From contig JAPYPR010000003.1 in the NCBI GenBank assembly GCA_029937545.1, positions 211,989-275,988 of the forward strand: DNA of 64,000 nucleotides. The letters are read 5' to 3'. This DNA is from Erythrobacter sp. Its GTDB lineage: Bacteria > Pseudomonadota > Alphaproteobacteria > Sphingomonadales > Sphingomonadaceae. The translations under genes and the position numbers were made by a program. This document shows, in pieces, positions 30,324 through 38,585 of the stretch (positions are counted from its first letter, which is position 1; every line of letters begins with the position of its first letter). Below the pieces are notes generated by a model that ran no database searches, had not been told where the DNA came from, and saw only the letters and a program-made list of their open reading frames with translations.

Positions 30324-32441
30324 CTACTCCGCTTCGTCGCCGATCTCGCGGTTGAGGAAAGCGAGCAGCATGGCTGCGCGCTTGGCATCCTCCTCGCGAT
30401 CCGCGCCGACCGAATGCCCGCCCTCGATCGCTTCGCGATAATAGAACGGCTGGCCGAAGGCTTCGAGCTTCGCGGCGGCCTTGCGGGCATGGCCGGGGTG
30501 GACCCGGTCGTCGAGCGTCGAGAGATAATAGAACACCGCCGGATAGTCGGGATCGGGCTGCATGTTCTGGTAGGGCGACCATTCGCGCATGAAGGCCCAG
30601 TCCTCCGGCACGTCGGGATTGCCGTATTCCGCCATCCACGAAGCGCCCGCGAGCAGCCTGTTGTAGCGCCGCATGTCGATCAGCGGGCTGCCCGAGATGA
30701 TCGCACCGTAGAGGTCGGGGCGCTGGTTAGCGACCGCGCCCACCAGCACGCCACCGTTCGAGCGACCCGAGGCGGCAATCTTGCCCGGCGTGGCAAGGCG
30801 CTGTGCCACCAGATCGTCGGCGACCGCGTGGAAATCGTCGAAGCTGTTCTGGCGCTTGTCGCGCAGCGCATCCTCGTGCCAGCGCGGACCGTATTCCCCG
30901 CCGCCGCGAATATTGGCGAGGACATAGGCATTGCCGCTTTCCAGCCAGAACAGCGACAGTGGCCCGCTGCGATAGGGCTCGGCAGTCAAATACTTCGGCG
31001 TCTGCGCCGCGCGGAAACCGCCATAGGCATGGATCAGCGTCGGCAGCGGACCTTCCGCGCCCTTGGGCCGCGCGAGGTAATAGGGAACTCGCGTGCCATC
31101 CTCCGAGGTGGCGAAGCGCTGCTCCACGGTAAAACGATCCGCGTCGAACTGCGCCGGCACGGAAGCGATCCGCTTCGCCGCGCCGTCGCCCGGCACCGCC
31201 CACAGTGTCGGCGGGGTGAGCATGCTTTCGATGGTCACGAACACGGTGTCGCCCTTGCCCGTGGTATTGGCGATCTGGATCGTGCTGTTGTCGGGCAAGT
31301 CCATGTCGCGGCTGAACCAGCCGGGATAGCCGGGGCGGACCTCGATCAGCTTGCCCGACACGTCATCGAGCACCTTGACCCACAGGGTATTCTCCGAGGT
31401 CGCAACCTCTTCGACCGCCTGCGTCTCGCTGGGCGAGAACACCACGAAAGGCTCGGCCTGTTTACCGTCGAGCACGTCCTGCAACGGCCAGGCGACAAGC
31501 CAACCGGCCTCTGCCTCCCGACTGGGGGTTGCGAGCGGCGAATTGAGCTTGGCGATGACATGGCCGTCGAGCACTGCTTCGAATTCGGCATCCTCGGGGA
31601 GCGGCAGCGGCACGGTGCTGCCGTCCTCCCGCACGAGCGAGTATTTCGCCGTCCAGAAACTCGTTCCGCGCTGGATGAACCGCCAGCGCGTGTCGCCATC
31701 GAGCACGGAGAAGCCGGAGATACCGACATCGGTCTGCTCGCCTTCTGCAATCTGGCGGGCAGAGGCGAACTCGGTCCCGCGCTCCCACAGCTTCACGAGG
31801 CGCGGATAGCCGGAGTCGGTCAGCGAGCCTTCGCCCTCGTCGGTGCCCACGAACAGTGTGTCCTCGTCGAACCACGCGACGTTGGATTTCGCCTCGGGCA
31901 GGGTGAAGCCGCCATCGACGAAACTGACGGTGGTCACATCGAATTCGCGCACTACATCGGCATCGGTGCCGCCGGGACTGAGCGAGATGAGGCAGCGCTC
32001 GTATTCCGGGGCAAGGCAGTTCGCACCATGCCAGACCCAGCTCTCACCTTCGTCACGGCCGAGCTGGTCGACATCGATCAGCGTGCGCCATTCGGGCACC
32101 CCCGCCGTGTAGCTGTCGAGGCTGGCGATGCGCCACAGCCCGCGCGGATTGTCCGCATCGCGCCACAGATTGGTGACCATGTCGCCCTGGATCGCGTCGG
32201 GCATGGCGATCTGGCGATCGTCGTCGAGGATCTGCTTCGCCCATGCGCGCGCGACCGGATATTCGGGCGTCGCGGTCAGCACAGCCTCGGTATCCGCATT
32301 CCACTCGCGCACTTGCTCAAGCGCCTTCTCGCCCTGGATTTCCTCCAGCCAGATGTAGGGATCCTCGGCATCGGTTTCCTGCGCCACCCCCGGAGACGAT
32401 GCGAAAACGAGCGTTGTAGCGAGCGCCAGACGTGCGATCAT
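30324..32441 (-). CDS. Prolyl oligopeptidase family serine peptidase (S9A)
   Basis: A 705-residue exported peptidase. A signal peptide (cut after VAQ) precedes the N-terminal helix (DPYIWLEEIQGEKALEQVRE), a beta-propeller of about 380 residues, and the alpha/beta hydrolase domain. Catalytic Ser561 lies in GRSNGG, the aspartate in STLDDRVHPGH and the histidine in EGGHSVGA. The IRGGGEYGPRWHE segment is typical of S9A. It cleaves short proline peptides, probably in the periplasm. It begins 20 bases after the nadA stop on the same strand. Confidence 0.93.
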   Translation of the reverse strand: MIARLALATTLVFASSPGVAQETDAEDPYIWLEEIQGEKALEQVREWNADTEAVLTATPEYPVARAWAKQILDDDRQIAMPDAIQGDMVTNLWRDADNPRGLWRIASLDSYTAGVPEWRTLIDVDQLGRDEGESWVWHGANCLAPEYERCLISLSPGGTDADVVREFDVTTVSFVDGGFTLPEAKSNVAWFDEDTLFVGTDEGEGSLTDSGYPRLVKLWERGTEFASARQIAEGEQTDVGISGFSVLDGDTRWRFIQRGTSFWTAKYSLVREDGSTVPLPLPEDAEFEAVLDGHVIAKLNSPLATPSREAEAGWLVAWPLQDVLDGKQAEPFVVFSPSETQAVEEVATSENTLWVKVLDDVSGKLIEVRPGYPGWFSRDMDLPDNSTIQIANTTGKGDTVFVTIESMLTPPTLWAVPGDGAAKRIASVPAQFDADRFTVEQRFATSEDGTRVPYYLARPKGAEGPLPTLIHAYGGFRAAQTPKYLTAEPYRSGPLSLFWLESGNAYVLANIRGGGEYGPRWHEDALRDKRQNSFDDFHAVADDLVAQRLATPGKIAASGRSNGGVLVGAVANQRPDLYGAIISGSPLIDMRRYNRLLAGASWMAEYGNPDVPEDWAFMREWSPYQNMQPDPDYPAVFYYLSTLDDRVHPGHARKAAAKLEAFGQPFYYREAIEGGHSVGADREEDAKRAAMLLAFLNREIGDEAE

Positions 32442-32461
32442 GTAGGTATTCTCCGTAAAGC

Positions 32462-33448
32462 TCAGACCCTGCCCAGATCGCCCTTGCCGATCGTGCCGCT
32501 GGCCATTTCGAGCATCTTGTCGAGGCTCTGCTTGGCTTTGAGGCGCAGGCCCTCCTCGATCTCGATGCGCGGTTCGAGGTCGCGCAGGCAGGCGTACATC
32601 TTCTCCATGGTATTCAACGCCATGTAGGGGCAGATATTGCAACTGCAGTTCCCGTCTGCGCCGGGGGCGCCGATGAAGGTCTTTTCCGGCAGCGCCTTTT
32701 CCATCTGGTGGATGATGTGCGGTTCGGTCGCGACGATCAGCGTGTCGCCTTCGAACGTCTTGGCATATTGCAGGATGCCGCTGGTCGACCCGACATAATC
32801 CGCGTGGTCGATGATCGTCGGCGGGCATTCGGGATGGGCGACGACCGGCGCCTCGGGGTGCTGGCCTTTCAGCTTGAGCAGCTCGGTCTCGCTGAAGGCC
32901 TCGTGCACGATGCACACACCCGGCCACAGCAGCATTTCGCGGCCGAACTTGCGGCTCATATAGCTGCCGAGGTGCCGGTCGGGGCCGAAGATGATCTTCT
33001 GGTCTTCCGGGATCTGGCTGATGATCGTTTCCGCGCTGGAACTGGTGACGATCACGTCGCTCAACGCCTTCACCTCGGTCGAGCAGTTGATGTAGGTCAG
33101 CGCGATATGGTCGGGATGTTTCTCGCGGAAGGCCTTGAACTTTTCCGGCGGGCAGCTGTCTTCGAGGCTGCACCCGGCATCCATGTCGGGTAGGACCACG
33201 ATCTTTTCGGGGCTCAGGATCTTGGCGGTATCGGCCATGAACTTCACGCCGCAGAACACGATCACGTCGGCGTCGGTTTCGGCGGCCTTGCGGCTCAGCT
33301 CCAGGCTGTCGCCGACGAAGTCCGCAATGTCCTGGATATCGGCAGTCTGGTAGTAATGGGCGAGGATGATCGCGTTTTTCTCCTTGCGGAGGCGATCGAT
33401 GGCGGCGAGCAGGTCTTCGCCGGTCGGAAGGTCGGTCTGGGCGGTCAT
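32462..33448 (-). CDS. nadA: Quinolinate synthase NadA
   Basis: A 328-residue [4Fe-4S] enzyme that condenses iminoaspartate and dihydroxyacetone phosphate in NAD synthesis. The three-fold related domains are visible: AHYYQTADIQDIADFVGDSL at the start, CGVKFMADTAKILSP (C66), WPGVCIVHEAFS, and the C-terminal CSCNICPYM supplying cluster ligands. Length fits the family. nadB and nadC, its usual partners, are not in the window. Its upstream neighbour is a dead membrane gene. Confidence 0.95.
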   Translation of the reverse strand: MTAQTDLPTGEDLLAAIDRLRKEKNAIILAHYYQTADIQDIADFVGDSLELSRKAAETDADVIVFCGVKFMADTAKILSPEKIVVLPDMDAGCSLEDSCPPEKFKAFREKHPDHIALTYINCSTEVKALSDVIVTSSSAETIISQIPEDQKIIFGPDRHLGSYMSRKFGREMLLWPGVCIVHEAFSETELLKLKGQHPEAPVVAHPECPPTIIDHADYVGSTSGILQYAKTFEGDTLIVATEPHIIHQMEKALPEKTFIGAPGADGNCSCNICPYMALNTMEKMYACLRDLEPRIEIEEGLRLKAKQSLDKMLEMASGTIGKGDLGRV

Positions 33449-33514
33449 GTAGGGTCCCGTCTGCTGCGTTTGAGGGCGCTTATAAAGCGAACGGACGGGA
33501 AGGCGAGGGCGTTC

Positions 33515-34282
33515 CTACATTGTGAAGCCGGGCGGCAGGAAAGCCTCCATCGGGCGTTCGGCGCCGGGGGTGCCGGCGATCAGCTGCTCGGTCATGCCAA
33601 TGCCGAACGGGCTGTAGGCCAGCGCCAGCGACAGCAGGAAGACGCCCGCATAAACGCCAAAGCCCCACCAATAGGCGGGATGCACCCGGCCCTGTGTACG
33701 CTTGTCGGGCGACCATGCCGATGACCGGGAAGATCATCGTCACCATGACGGCAATCGTCCAGGCATTGGGGATCATCAGCGGCAGCGGGAGCAGGCGGCC
33801 CAGGCCCGGCCCGGTGAGGATCGCCATGGCGCACAGCATCGGGCGGCGATGCCAGCCGGTATAGCGCCGCCGCATCAGCGCCCACCACGCGAGGCCGCCA
33901 CAGCGTCATGATGTTGCCCCACAGGAACTCGCTGACATGGAAGAAGAACGGTCCGCCGGTCCGCCGTGCGACGACCACCATGACCATAGTCCCGAACACC
34001 ACCATCAGGGGCACCCAGAGATAGGCGAGTTAGCCGAGTTTCGCATGGAGCGGCCAGTTGCCCGCCGAGGCGGTCACATGCTGGGCGAGGAAGATGCCGA
34101 TCCACGCCATGAAGACGACCGCGTGGACGTGATAAGCCAGCGGCACGGCGAAGCTCGACTGGCCCACGGCGATATTGAGGCTGAAGCCGGCCACGATTAT
34201 GAACGACATGACGAACGCCATGATCGTGAAAAAGCGGGGATTGCTGCGCCTGAGCGCCGGTCTCGATCGCGGCTGGCGCCAT
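33515..34282 (-). pseudogene. Broken membrane-protein gene of unknown family
   Basis: Starting at the ATG at 34282 (MAPAAIETGAQAQQSP) the frame shifts to IMAFVMSFIIVAGFSLNIAV and AYHVHAVVFMAWIGIF, reaches a TAA right after HAKLG near 34030, then continues as YLWVPLMVVFGTMVMVV, and after further shifts MIPNAWTIAVMVTMIF and YWWGFGVYAGVFLLSLALAY, ending GFTM at 33515. The pieces form a protein of about 250 residues with six helices. One nonsense codon and at least three frameshifts kill it. I recall similar hypothetical proteins in sphingomonads but cannot name a function. Confidence 0.65.
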
Positions 34283-34363
34283 GGTGCTCGATCTCCCCCC
34301 GGATGTGCCAAGCGACCTGTTCTGTTTGGGGAGAATTATGCCGGGCCGTGCGGAAAAATCAAC

Positions 34364-35062
34364 TCAGGGCGCCTCTTCGCCTTCGAAGCGGACGTTGACC
34401 GTCACATCGCCATAGCCTGCGACCTGCAGCGGAATGGCGAGGTTCTGGCGCACCGCATCCTTGGCCGCCTGCCGGGCGAGGGCGAGAACCTCAGGATTCT
34501 TCGCGAAAGCGACAGCTTTGCGCTCCGCCTGCTGCGAATTGTTGCGCGCAAGATCGACGCTGGCGTCGCGGCTGACGTAGGTGCCCTCGGTAAAGGTCTT
34601 GGCCTGGGCTTCGTCGAGATTGGGACGGGAGATACGCAGGGTGGGGATGGTAACGTCGAGCGTTTCGGCTTCCGCGTCCCAGACGAACTGGTCGCGGTCC
34701 ATGCCCGACAGGTCGAGGCGATATTCAACGCTCGCCGGAATGATTGCCGCCTGCCTGCTTTCCAATAGATCGACGCCAAGAATACCACGCCGATCCTCGC
34801 TTTCGGCGACGACTTCGAAGCGCGAGGAGAAGACGGTCAGCGAGTTCTGCTTCTCGAAGGCGAGCATCGCGCTGCCGACCGGATCGCCCTCTTCTTCGTA
34901 GAAGAAAGCTCGCCAGCCGAGCCATGCAACGGCCGCCAGCAAGAGGACCACGATGAGCCAAGGCGCAGCCTGTGTGCGAGCAAGCGATTGGTCGCGGCGG
35001 ACCTCGGGAGAGATCGAGCTGCGCTCGTCGGTTCTCAAATCGGTTTTCAGATCGTTCGCCAT
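34364..35062 (-). CDS. DUF4230 membrane-anchored protein
   Basis: A 232-residue protein with one helix (PWLIVVLLLAAVAWLGW, about 34-50) and a periplasmic domain of the DUF4230 type, recognised by LAFEKQNSLTVFSSRFEVV, SVEYRLDLSGMDRDQF and the ARQAAKDAVR helix near the end. The family's function is unknown. Its start lies 16 bases inside the metallo-hydrolase gene, so the two are likely coupled. Confidence 0.8.
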   Translation of the reverse strand: MANDLKTDLRTDERSSISPEVRRDQSLARTQAAPWLIVVLLLAAVAWLGWRAFFYEEEGDPVGSAMLAFEKQNSLTVFSSRFEVVAESEDRRGILGVDLLESRQAAIIPASVEYRLDLSGMDRDQFVWDAEAETLDVTIPTLRISRPNLDEAQAKTFTEGTYVSRDASVDLARNNSQQAERKAVAFAKNPEVLALARQAAKDAVRQNLAIPLQVAGYGDVTVNVRFEGEEAP

Positions 35063-35955
35063 TGCTCGCCAGAACGTGCGACCTGCCCGCGGCGTTCCAG
35101 ATCGAGCAGGTGAGCGGTCACCGACATTTCCGCGGCCTTGTGCAGCTTCGGGTCGAGGCCCTTGTACATCTTCGGTACGAACTCGCTTGCGCCGAGCGGC
35201 CCTTCGCCGAGCAGGCGCAGAATCTGGTTCTCGCGCTGGCGACGGTGCCCGATCATGCCGCGCACTAGCTGGCGCGGCTTCTCCACCGCTTCGCCATGCG
35301 CGGGATAGAACACCGCATCCTCGCGCTCGTAGAGCTTCTCGAGGCTGAGCATGTAATCGCCCATGTCGCCGTCGGGCGGGATCACGACGCTGGTCGACCA
35401 GCCCATGATATGATCGCCGGTGAACAGCGCGCCGCTCTCTTCCAGCGCGAAGCAGAGGTGGTTGGAGACATGGCCGGGCGTCGCAACCGCGGTCAGGGTC
35501 CAGCCGGGGCCGGTCATCTGCTCGCCATCCTCCATCACCCGATCGGGCTCGTAAGTGCGGTCGAAAGCGGCATCGGCGCGCGGGCCGCTGTCGTCCAGCA
35601 CCAGTGGCGCGCAGCCGACGATGGGCGCTCCGGTCCGCCTGGCGAGCGGCGCGGCAGCAGGCGAATGGTCGCGGTGCGTATGTGTGCACATGATCGCGCA
35701 GACGTGCTCTTCCCCGATAGCGGCGTCGAGTGCGAGCAGGTGCTCTTCCTCGTCCGGGCCGGGGTCGATCACGGCGCACCCGTCGCCGAGGCCGACGATG
35801 TAAGTCTGGGTACCGGTATAGGTATAGGGAGAGGGATTGGGCGCGAGCACGCGGCGGACCAGCGGTTCGAGCTGCATCGCTTCGCCGGTGGGCCAGGGTT
35901 TGGGGGGAGGGCCTGCCATGGCCTTGCATATGGGGCTTCCGATGCGCCATGTCAC
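35047..35955 (-). CDS. MBL-fold metallo-hydrolase (LACTB2-like)
   Basis: A 302-residue metallo-beta-lactamase-fold enzyme. The metal motif HxHxDH is THTHRDHS; further ligands are in TPGHVSNHLCF, FTGDHIMGW and YPAHG. The C-terminal winged-helix-like part (RQRENQILRLLGEGP) matches the LACTB2/nuclease-type branch, which cleaves RNA in eukaryotes; here a hydrolase role is all that can be said. The ATG at 35955 has a strong GGGAGG site. It is divergent from glpK across 26 bases. Confidence 0.88.
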   Translation of the reverse strand: MTWRIGSPICKAMAGPPPKPWPTGEAMQLEPLVRRVLAPNPSPYTYTGTQTYIVGLGDGCAVIDPGPDEEEHLLALDAAIGEEHVCAIMCTHTHRDHSPAAAPLARRTGAPIVGCAPLVLDDSGPRADAAFDRTYEPDRVMEDGEQMTGPGWTLTAVATPGHVSNHLCFALEESGALFTGDHIMGWSTSVVIPPDGDMGDYMLSLEKLYEREDAVFYPAHGEAVEKPRQLVRGMIGHRRQRENQILRLLGEGPLGASEFVPKMYKGLDPKLHKAAEMSVTAHLLDLERRGQVARSGEQWRTI

Positions 35956-35981
35956 CTCCCGTCGCTTGCAAGGGAGAGAGC

Positions 35982-37445
35982 ATGGCCGACCGCATCCTCG
36001 TACTCGACGCCGGAACCACCTCGACGCGGGCGATGATTTTCGCTCCCGACGGGACGATGGAGGCGGTCGAGCAGGCGGAGATCACGCAATACTACCCCCA
36101 GCCCGGCTGGGTCGAGCACGATGCCGCGGAAATCTGGGACAAGACGCTCGCCTGCGCGCGGCAGGTCGTGGGCGAGGAGCCGGGACGGATCGCGGCCATC
36201 GGGATCACCAACCAGCGCGAGACGGTGGTTGCATGGGACACACCCTCGGGTGCACCGCTGGCCCGGGCGATCGTGTGGCAGGACCGGCGCACCGCTGCGT
36301 TCTGCGCCGACATGAAGAGCTACGGCCACAAAGAATACGTCCAGCAGCGCACCGGCCTGCTGCTCGATCCCTATTTCTCCGGCACCAAGATGCGCTGGCT
36401 GCTCGACCATGACGAGGCAGTGCGAGCGGCTTCGCAGCGCGGCGATCTGGCCTTCGGCACGGTGGAAAGCTGGCTGGTCTACAAGCTGTCGGGCGGCGCG
36501 CATGTGAGCGATGCGAGCAATGCCAGCCGCACGCTGCTGCTCGCACTCGACGGCGCACAGTTCGACGAAGAGCTGTCCGAACTGCTCGGCGTCCCGCGCG
36601 CCGCGCTGCCGGACGTGGTGGACACGCACGGGGCCATTGCGACCGCGCAGGCGCAATGTCTCGGCGCGGAAATCCCGATCTGCGGGCTGGCGGGCGACCA
36701 GCAGTCGGCGACCATAGGGCAGGGCTGCCTTACATTCGGCGAGACCAAAGCGACCTACGGCACCGGGGCATTCGTGCTGACCAACCAGGGTCGGGACATT
36801 CCGCGATCCGATAACCGGCTGCTCGGGACCGTGCTGTACCAGGAAAACGGTCAGCGGACCTATGCGATCGAAGGCGCGTGCTTTGTTGCGGGCAGCCTCG
36901 TCCAGTATTTGCGCGACCAGCTGGGCCTGATCGGATCGGCTGCCGAGACGGAGGAGCTTGCTCGCAGCATCGAGAGCAGCGGCGAGGTGGTGATCGTCCC
37001 GGCCCTGGCAGGGCTGGGGGCACCGCACTGGAAGCCCGATGCGCTCGGGGTCATCTCGGGCCTCAGCTTCGCCAGCGGTCGCGCGCAGATCGCCCGGGCC
37101 GCGCTGGAGGCGATGGCGCACCAGACCCACGATCTCGCCAGCGCCTTCGCTGCCGACGGTGCGCCGTGGTCGACGCTGCGCATCGACGGCGGGATGAGTG
37201 CGAACGACTGGATGGCGCAGGACCTGGCCGACATTCTCGACATTGCAGTCGAGCGGCCCGATTTCGTCGAGACGACCGCGCTGGGCGCGGCCATTCTCGC
37301 GGCCGTAGGAGCAGGCCTGCACCCGACCCTCGCCGCGGCGGCGGACGCCATGCGTGGCCAAGGACGCTGCTTCACGCCCGAAATGTCGGAGGATGTGCGA
37401 GAAGCGCGGTTGGCGCGCTACGCACGCGCGCTCGGCGCCGTGTGA
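35982..37445 (+). CDS. glpK: Glycerol kinase
   Basis: A 487-residue FGGY kinase that phosphorylates glycerol to glycerol-3-phosphate. N-terminal ATP motif LDAGTTSTRAMIF, then GITNQRETVVAWD, WQDRRT and the second-domain GGMSANDWMAQ. All fit GlpK. An AGGGAGAG site precedes the ATG. No glpF or glpD is nearby, so the kinase stands alone, unlike the usual glp operon. Confidence 0.95.
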   Translation: MADRILVLDAGTTSTRAMIFAPDGTMEAVEQAEITQYYPQPGWVEHDAAEIWDKTLACARQVVGEEPGRIAAIGITNQRETVVAWDTPSGAPLARAIVWQDRRTAAFCADMKSYGHKEYVQQRTGLLLDPYFSGTKMRWLLDHDEAVRAASQRGDLAFGTVESWLVYKLSGGAHVSDASNASRTLLLALDGAQFDEELSELLGVPRAALPDVVDTHGAIATAQAQCLGAEIPICGLAGDQQSATIGQGCLTFGETKATYGTGAFVLTNQGRDIPRSDNRLLGTVLYQENGQRTYAIEGACFVAGSLVQYLRDQLGLIGSAAETEELARSIESSGEVVIVPALAGLGAPHWKPDALGVISGLSFASGRAQIARAALEAMAHQTHDLASAFAADGAPWSTLRIDGGMSANDWMAQDLADILDIAVERPDFVETTALGAAILAAVGAGLHPTLAAAADAMRGQGRCFTPEMSEDVREARLARYARALGAV

Positions 37446-37907
37446 TCAGCCGCTGGCGCCGAAGGCTTGCGCAAGGCGGTCCTGCATGGCCTGTACCGGC
37501 GCATCCGCATGGTCTTCCGCCCGCCGCATCTCGCGGTCCAGCCGGGCTACGCGGGCATGCAGGTCCTCGCTTTCGCGAATGAGGGCGCGGGTTTCCGGCT
37601 CAAGCGCTTCCAGATTGGCGGGATCGGCATTGCGCTCTTCCGGTAGTTCGTTGTGGTGCGCGAGCTGTGCGGCGGAGAGTTCGCCCGCCAGAAAGGCCCG
37701 CTGGTTGAGCAGCCAGGCAAGCACGTGCATGACCCGTGTTGTGGTCCGTAGGCCTTCGATCGACAGAGCAATCTTCAGACTGTCGCTGGCGTTGTCGCCC
37801 TTCTCGCCGATCCGCAGGCCGAACACCGCGCGTGCATCGTCGGCCAGGAGCAGGGCTTCCGAATACAGATCCTCGATGATCTCGTGATTGATGTTTCGAG
37901 CCGACAT
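37446..37907 (-). CDS. DUF1465 protein (RcdA family)
   Basis: A 153-residue helical protein of the DUF1465 family, to which Caulobacter RcdA, an adaptor for ClpXP breakdown of the cell-cycle regulator CtrA, belongs. The conserved core is EALLLADDARAVFG, SDSLKIALSIEGLR and TTRVMHVLAWLLNQRAF. The start at 37907 gives MSARNINHEIIE; an upstream ATG adds nine residues. It is convergent with glpK, stop to start one base apart. A cell-cycle role is by family only. Confidence 0.85.
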   Translation of the reverse strand: MSARNINHEIIEDLYSEALLLADDARAVFGLRIGEKGDNASDSLKIALSIEGLRTTTRVMHVLAWLLNQRAFLAGELSAAQLAHHNELPEERNADPANLEALEPETRALIRESEDLHARVARLDREMRRAEDHADAPVQAMQDRLAQAFGASG

Positions 37908-37997
37908 TGGCTCTGGATTACGCCCCGGTCGCAAAGGTGACCAGCGCGTTTACCATGATGTCTCTCGGCGGCACGACAAACCGCCGCACGTGGGCGG

Positions 37998-38207
37998 TCA
38001 GGCGATGATATCGGGCAGCAAGGTATCCTCGATGATGGCGATGCGGTCCTTGAGCTGCAACTTGCGCTTCTTCAGCCGGGCGATCTGCAACTGGTCGACG
38101 AAGCCACCGCCATCGCCCGCATCGGACAGGGCGGCGATAGCGGCATCGAGATCGCGATGCTCGCTCCGCAACATCTCCAGCCTCTTGCGCAGCTCCTGCT
38201 CGTTCAC
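37998..38207 (-). CDS. DUF465 (YdcH-like) small protein, GTG start
   Basis: A 69-residue coiled protein with the YdcH/DUF465 pattern: LRKRLEMLRSEHRDLDAAI then LQIARLKKRKLQLKDRI. Only the part from a GTG at 38207 fits the family; GGAAGGA lies just before it, so GTG is the start, and the longer ATG frame is rejected. Such proteins are short, abundant and of unknown role. A second DUF465 gene lies about 150 bases away on the other strand. Confidence 0.85.
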   Translation of the reverse strand: MNEQELRKRLEMLRSEHRDLDAAIAALSDAGDGGGFVDQLQIARLKKRKLQLKDRIAIIEDTLLPDIIA

Positions 38208-38359
38208 GTCCGTCCTTCCCGCATGTCGTTTCGTCGCATGGCCCGCAGTTGGGCCTTTGTAAATCGGCAATACTATGATCACATAATGGTCACGCGGCCC
38301 GTGCCGCATGGCACGAGTCGCTTCTTGGGGTCGCGTTAAACCCGTAAGGAGACAGACTG

Positions 38360-38515
38360 ATGCAATCATCCCATGTCGATGCGCTCAAAGCCAAGCACGC
38401 CGGTCTCGAGGCCCGCCTGCATGCGGAACAGATAAGGCCGGCGCCCGACGTAGCGATGATCCAGCAGATCAAGAAGCAGAAGCTCAAGATCAAGGAAGAG
38501 CTCGCGAGCTGTTGA
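38360..38515 (+). CDS. DUF465 small protein, 51 residues
   Basis: A 51-residue gene with the DUF465 pattern DALKAKHAGLEARLHAE and VAMIQQIKKQKLKIKEEL. An AAGGAG site lies eight bases before the ATG and an intrinsic terminator follows at 38545, so it is a single transcription unit or the end of one. It is divergent from the other DUF465 gene. Role unknown; the family is small and rich in charged helices. Confidence 0.85.
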   Translation: MQSSHVDALKAKHAGLEARLHAEQIRPAPDVAMIQQIKKQKLKIKEELASC

Positions 38516-38544
38516 TCCTGCACCAGGCGGAGGCGGGGTGCATG

Positions 38545-38570
38545 CCCCGCTTTCGCCGAGCGGGGGTTTT
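38545..38570 (+). terminator. Intrinsic terminator after the 51-residue DUF465 gene
   Basis: A 7-bp stem CCCCGCT/AGCGGGG (38545-38551 with 38559-38565) with a seven-base loop, followed by G then TTTT. It falls 29 bases after the stop and 16 bases before ptsP, so ptsP needs its own promoter or read-through. Confidence 0.65.
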
Positions 38571-38585
38571 GCTATAGGCAAGGGC

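Noticed and set aside
30183..32627. A long plus-strand frame over the prolyl oligopeptidase
   Set aside because: The opposite strand encodes a complete peptidase with catalytic triad; the plus frame has no recognisable features.
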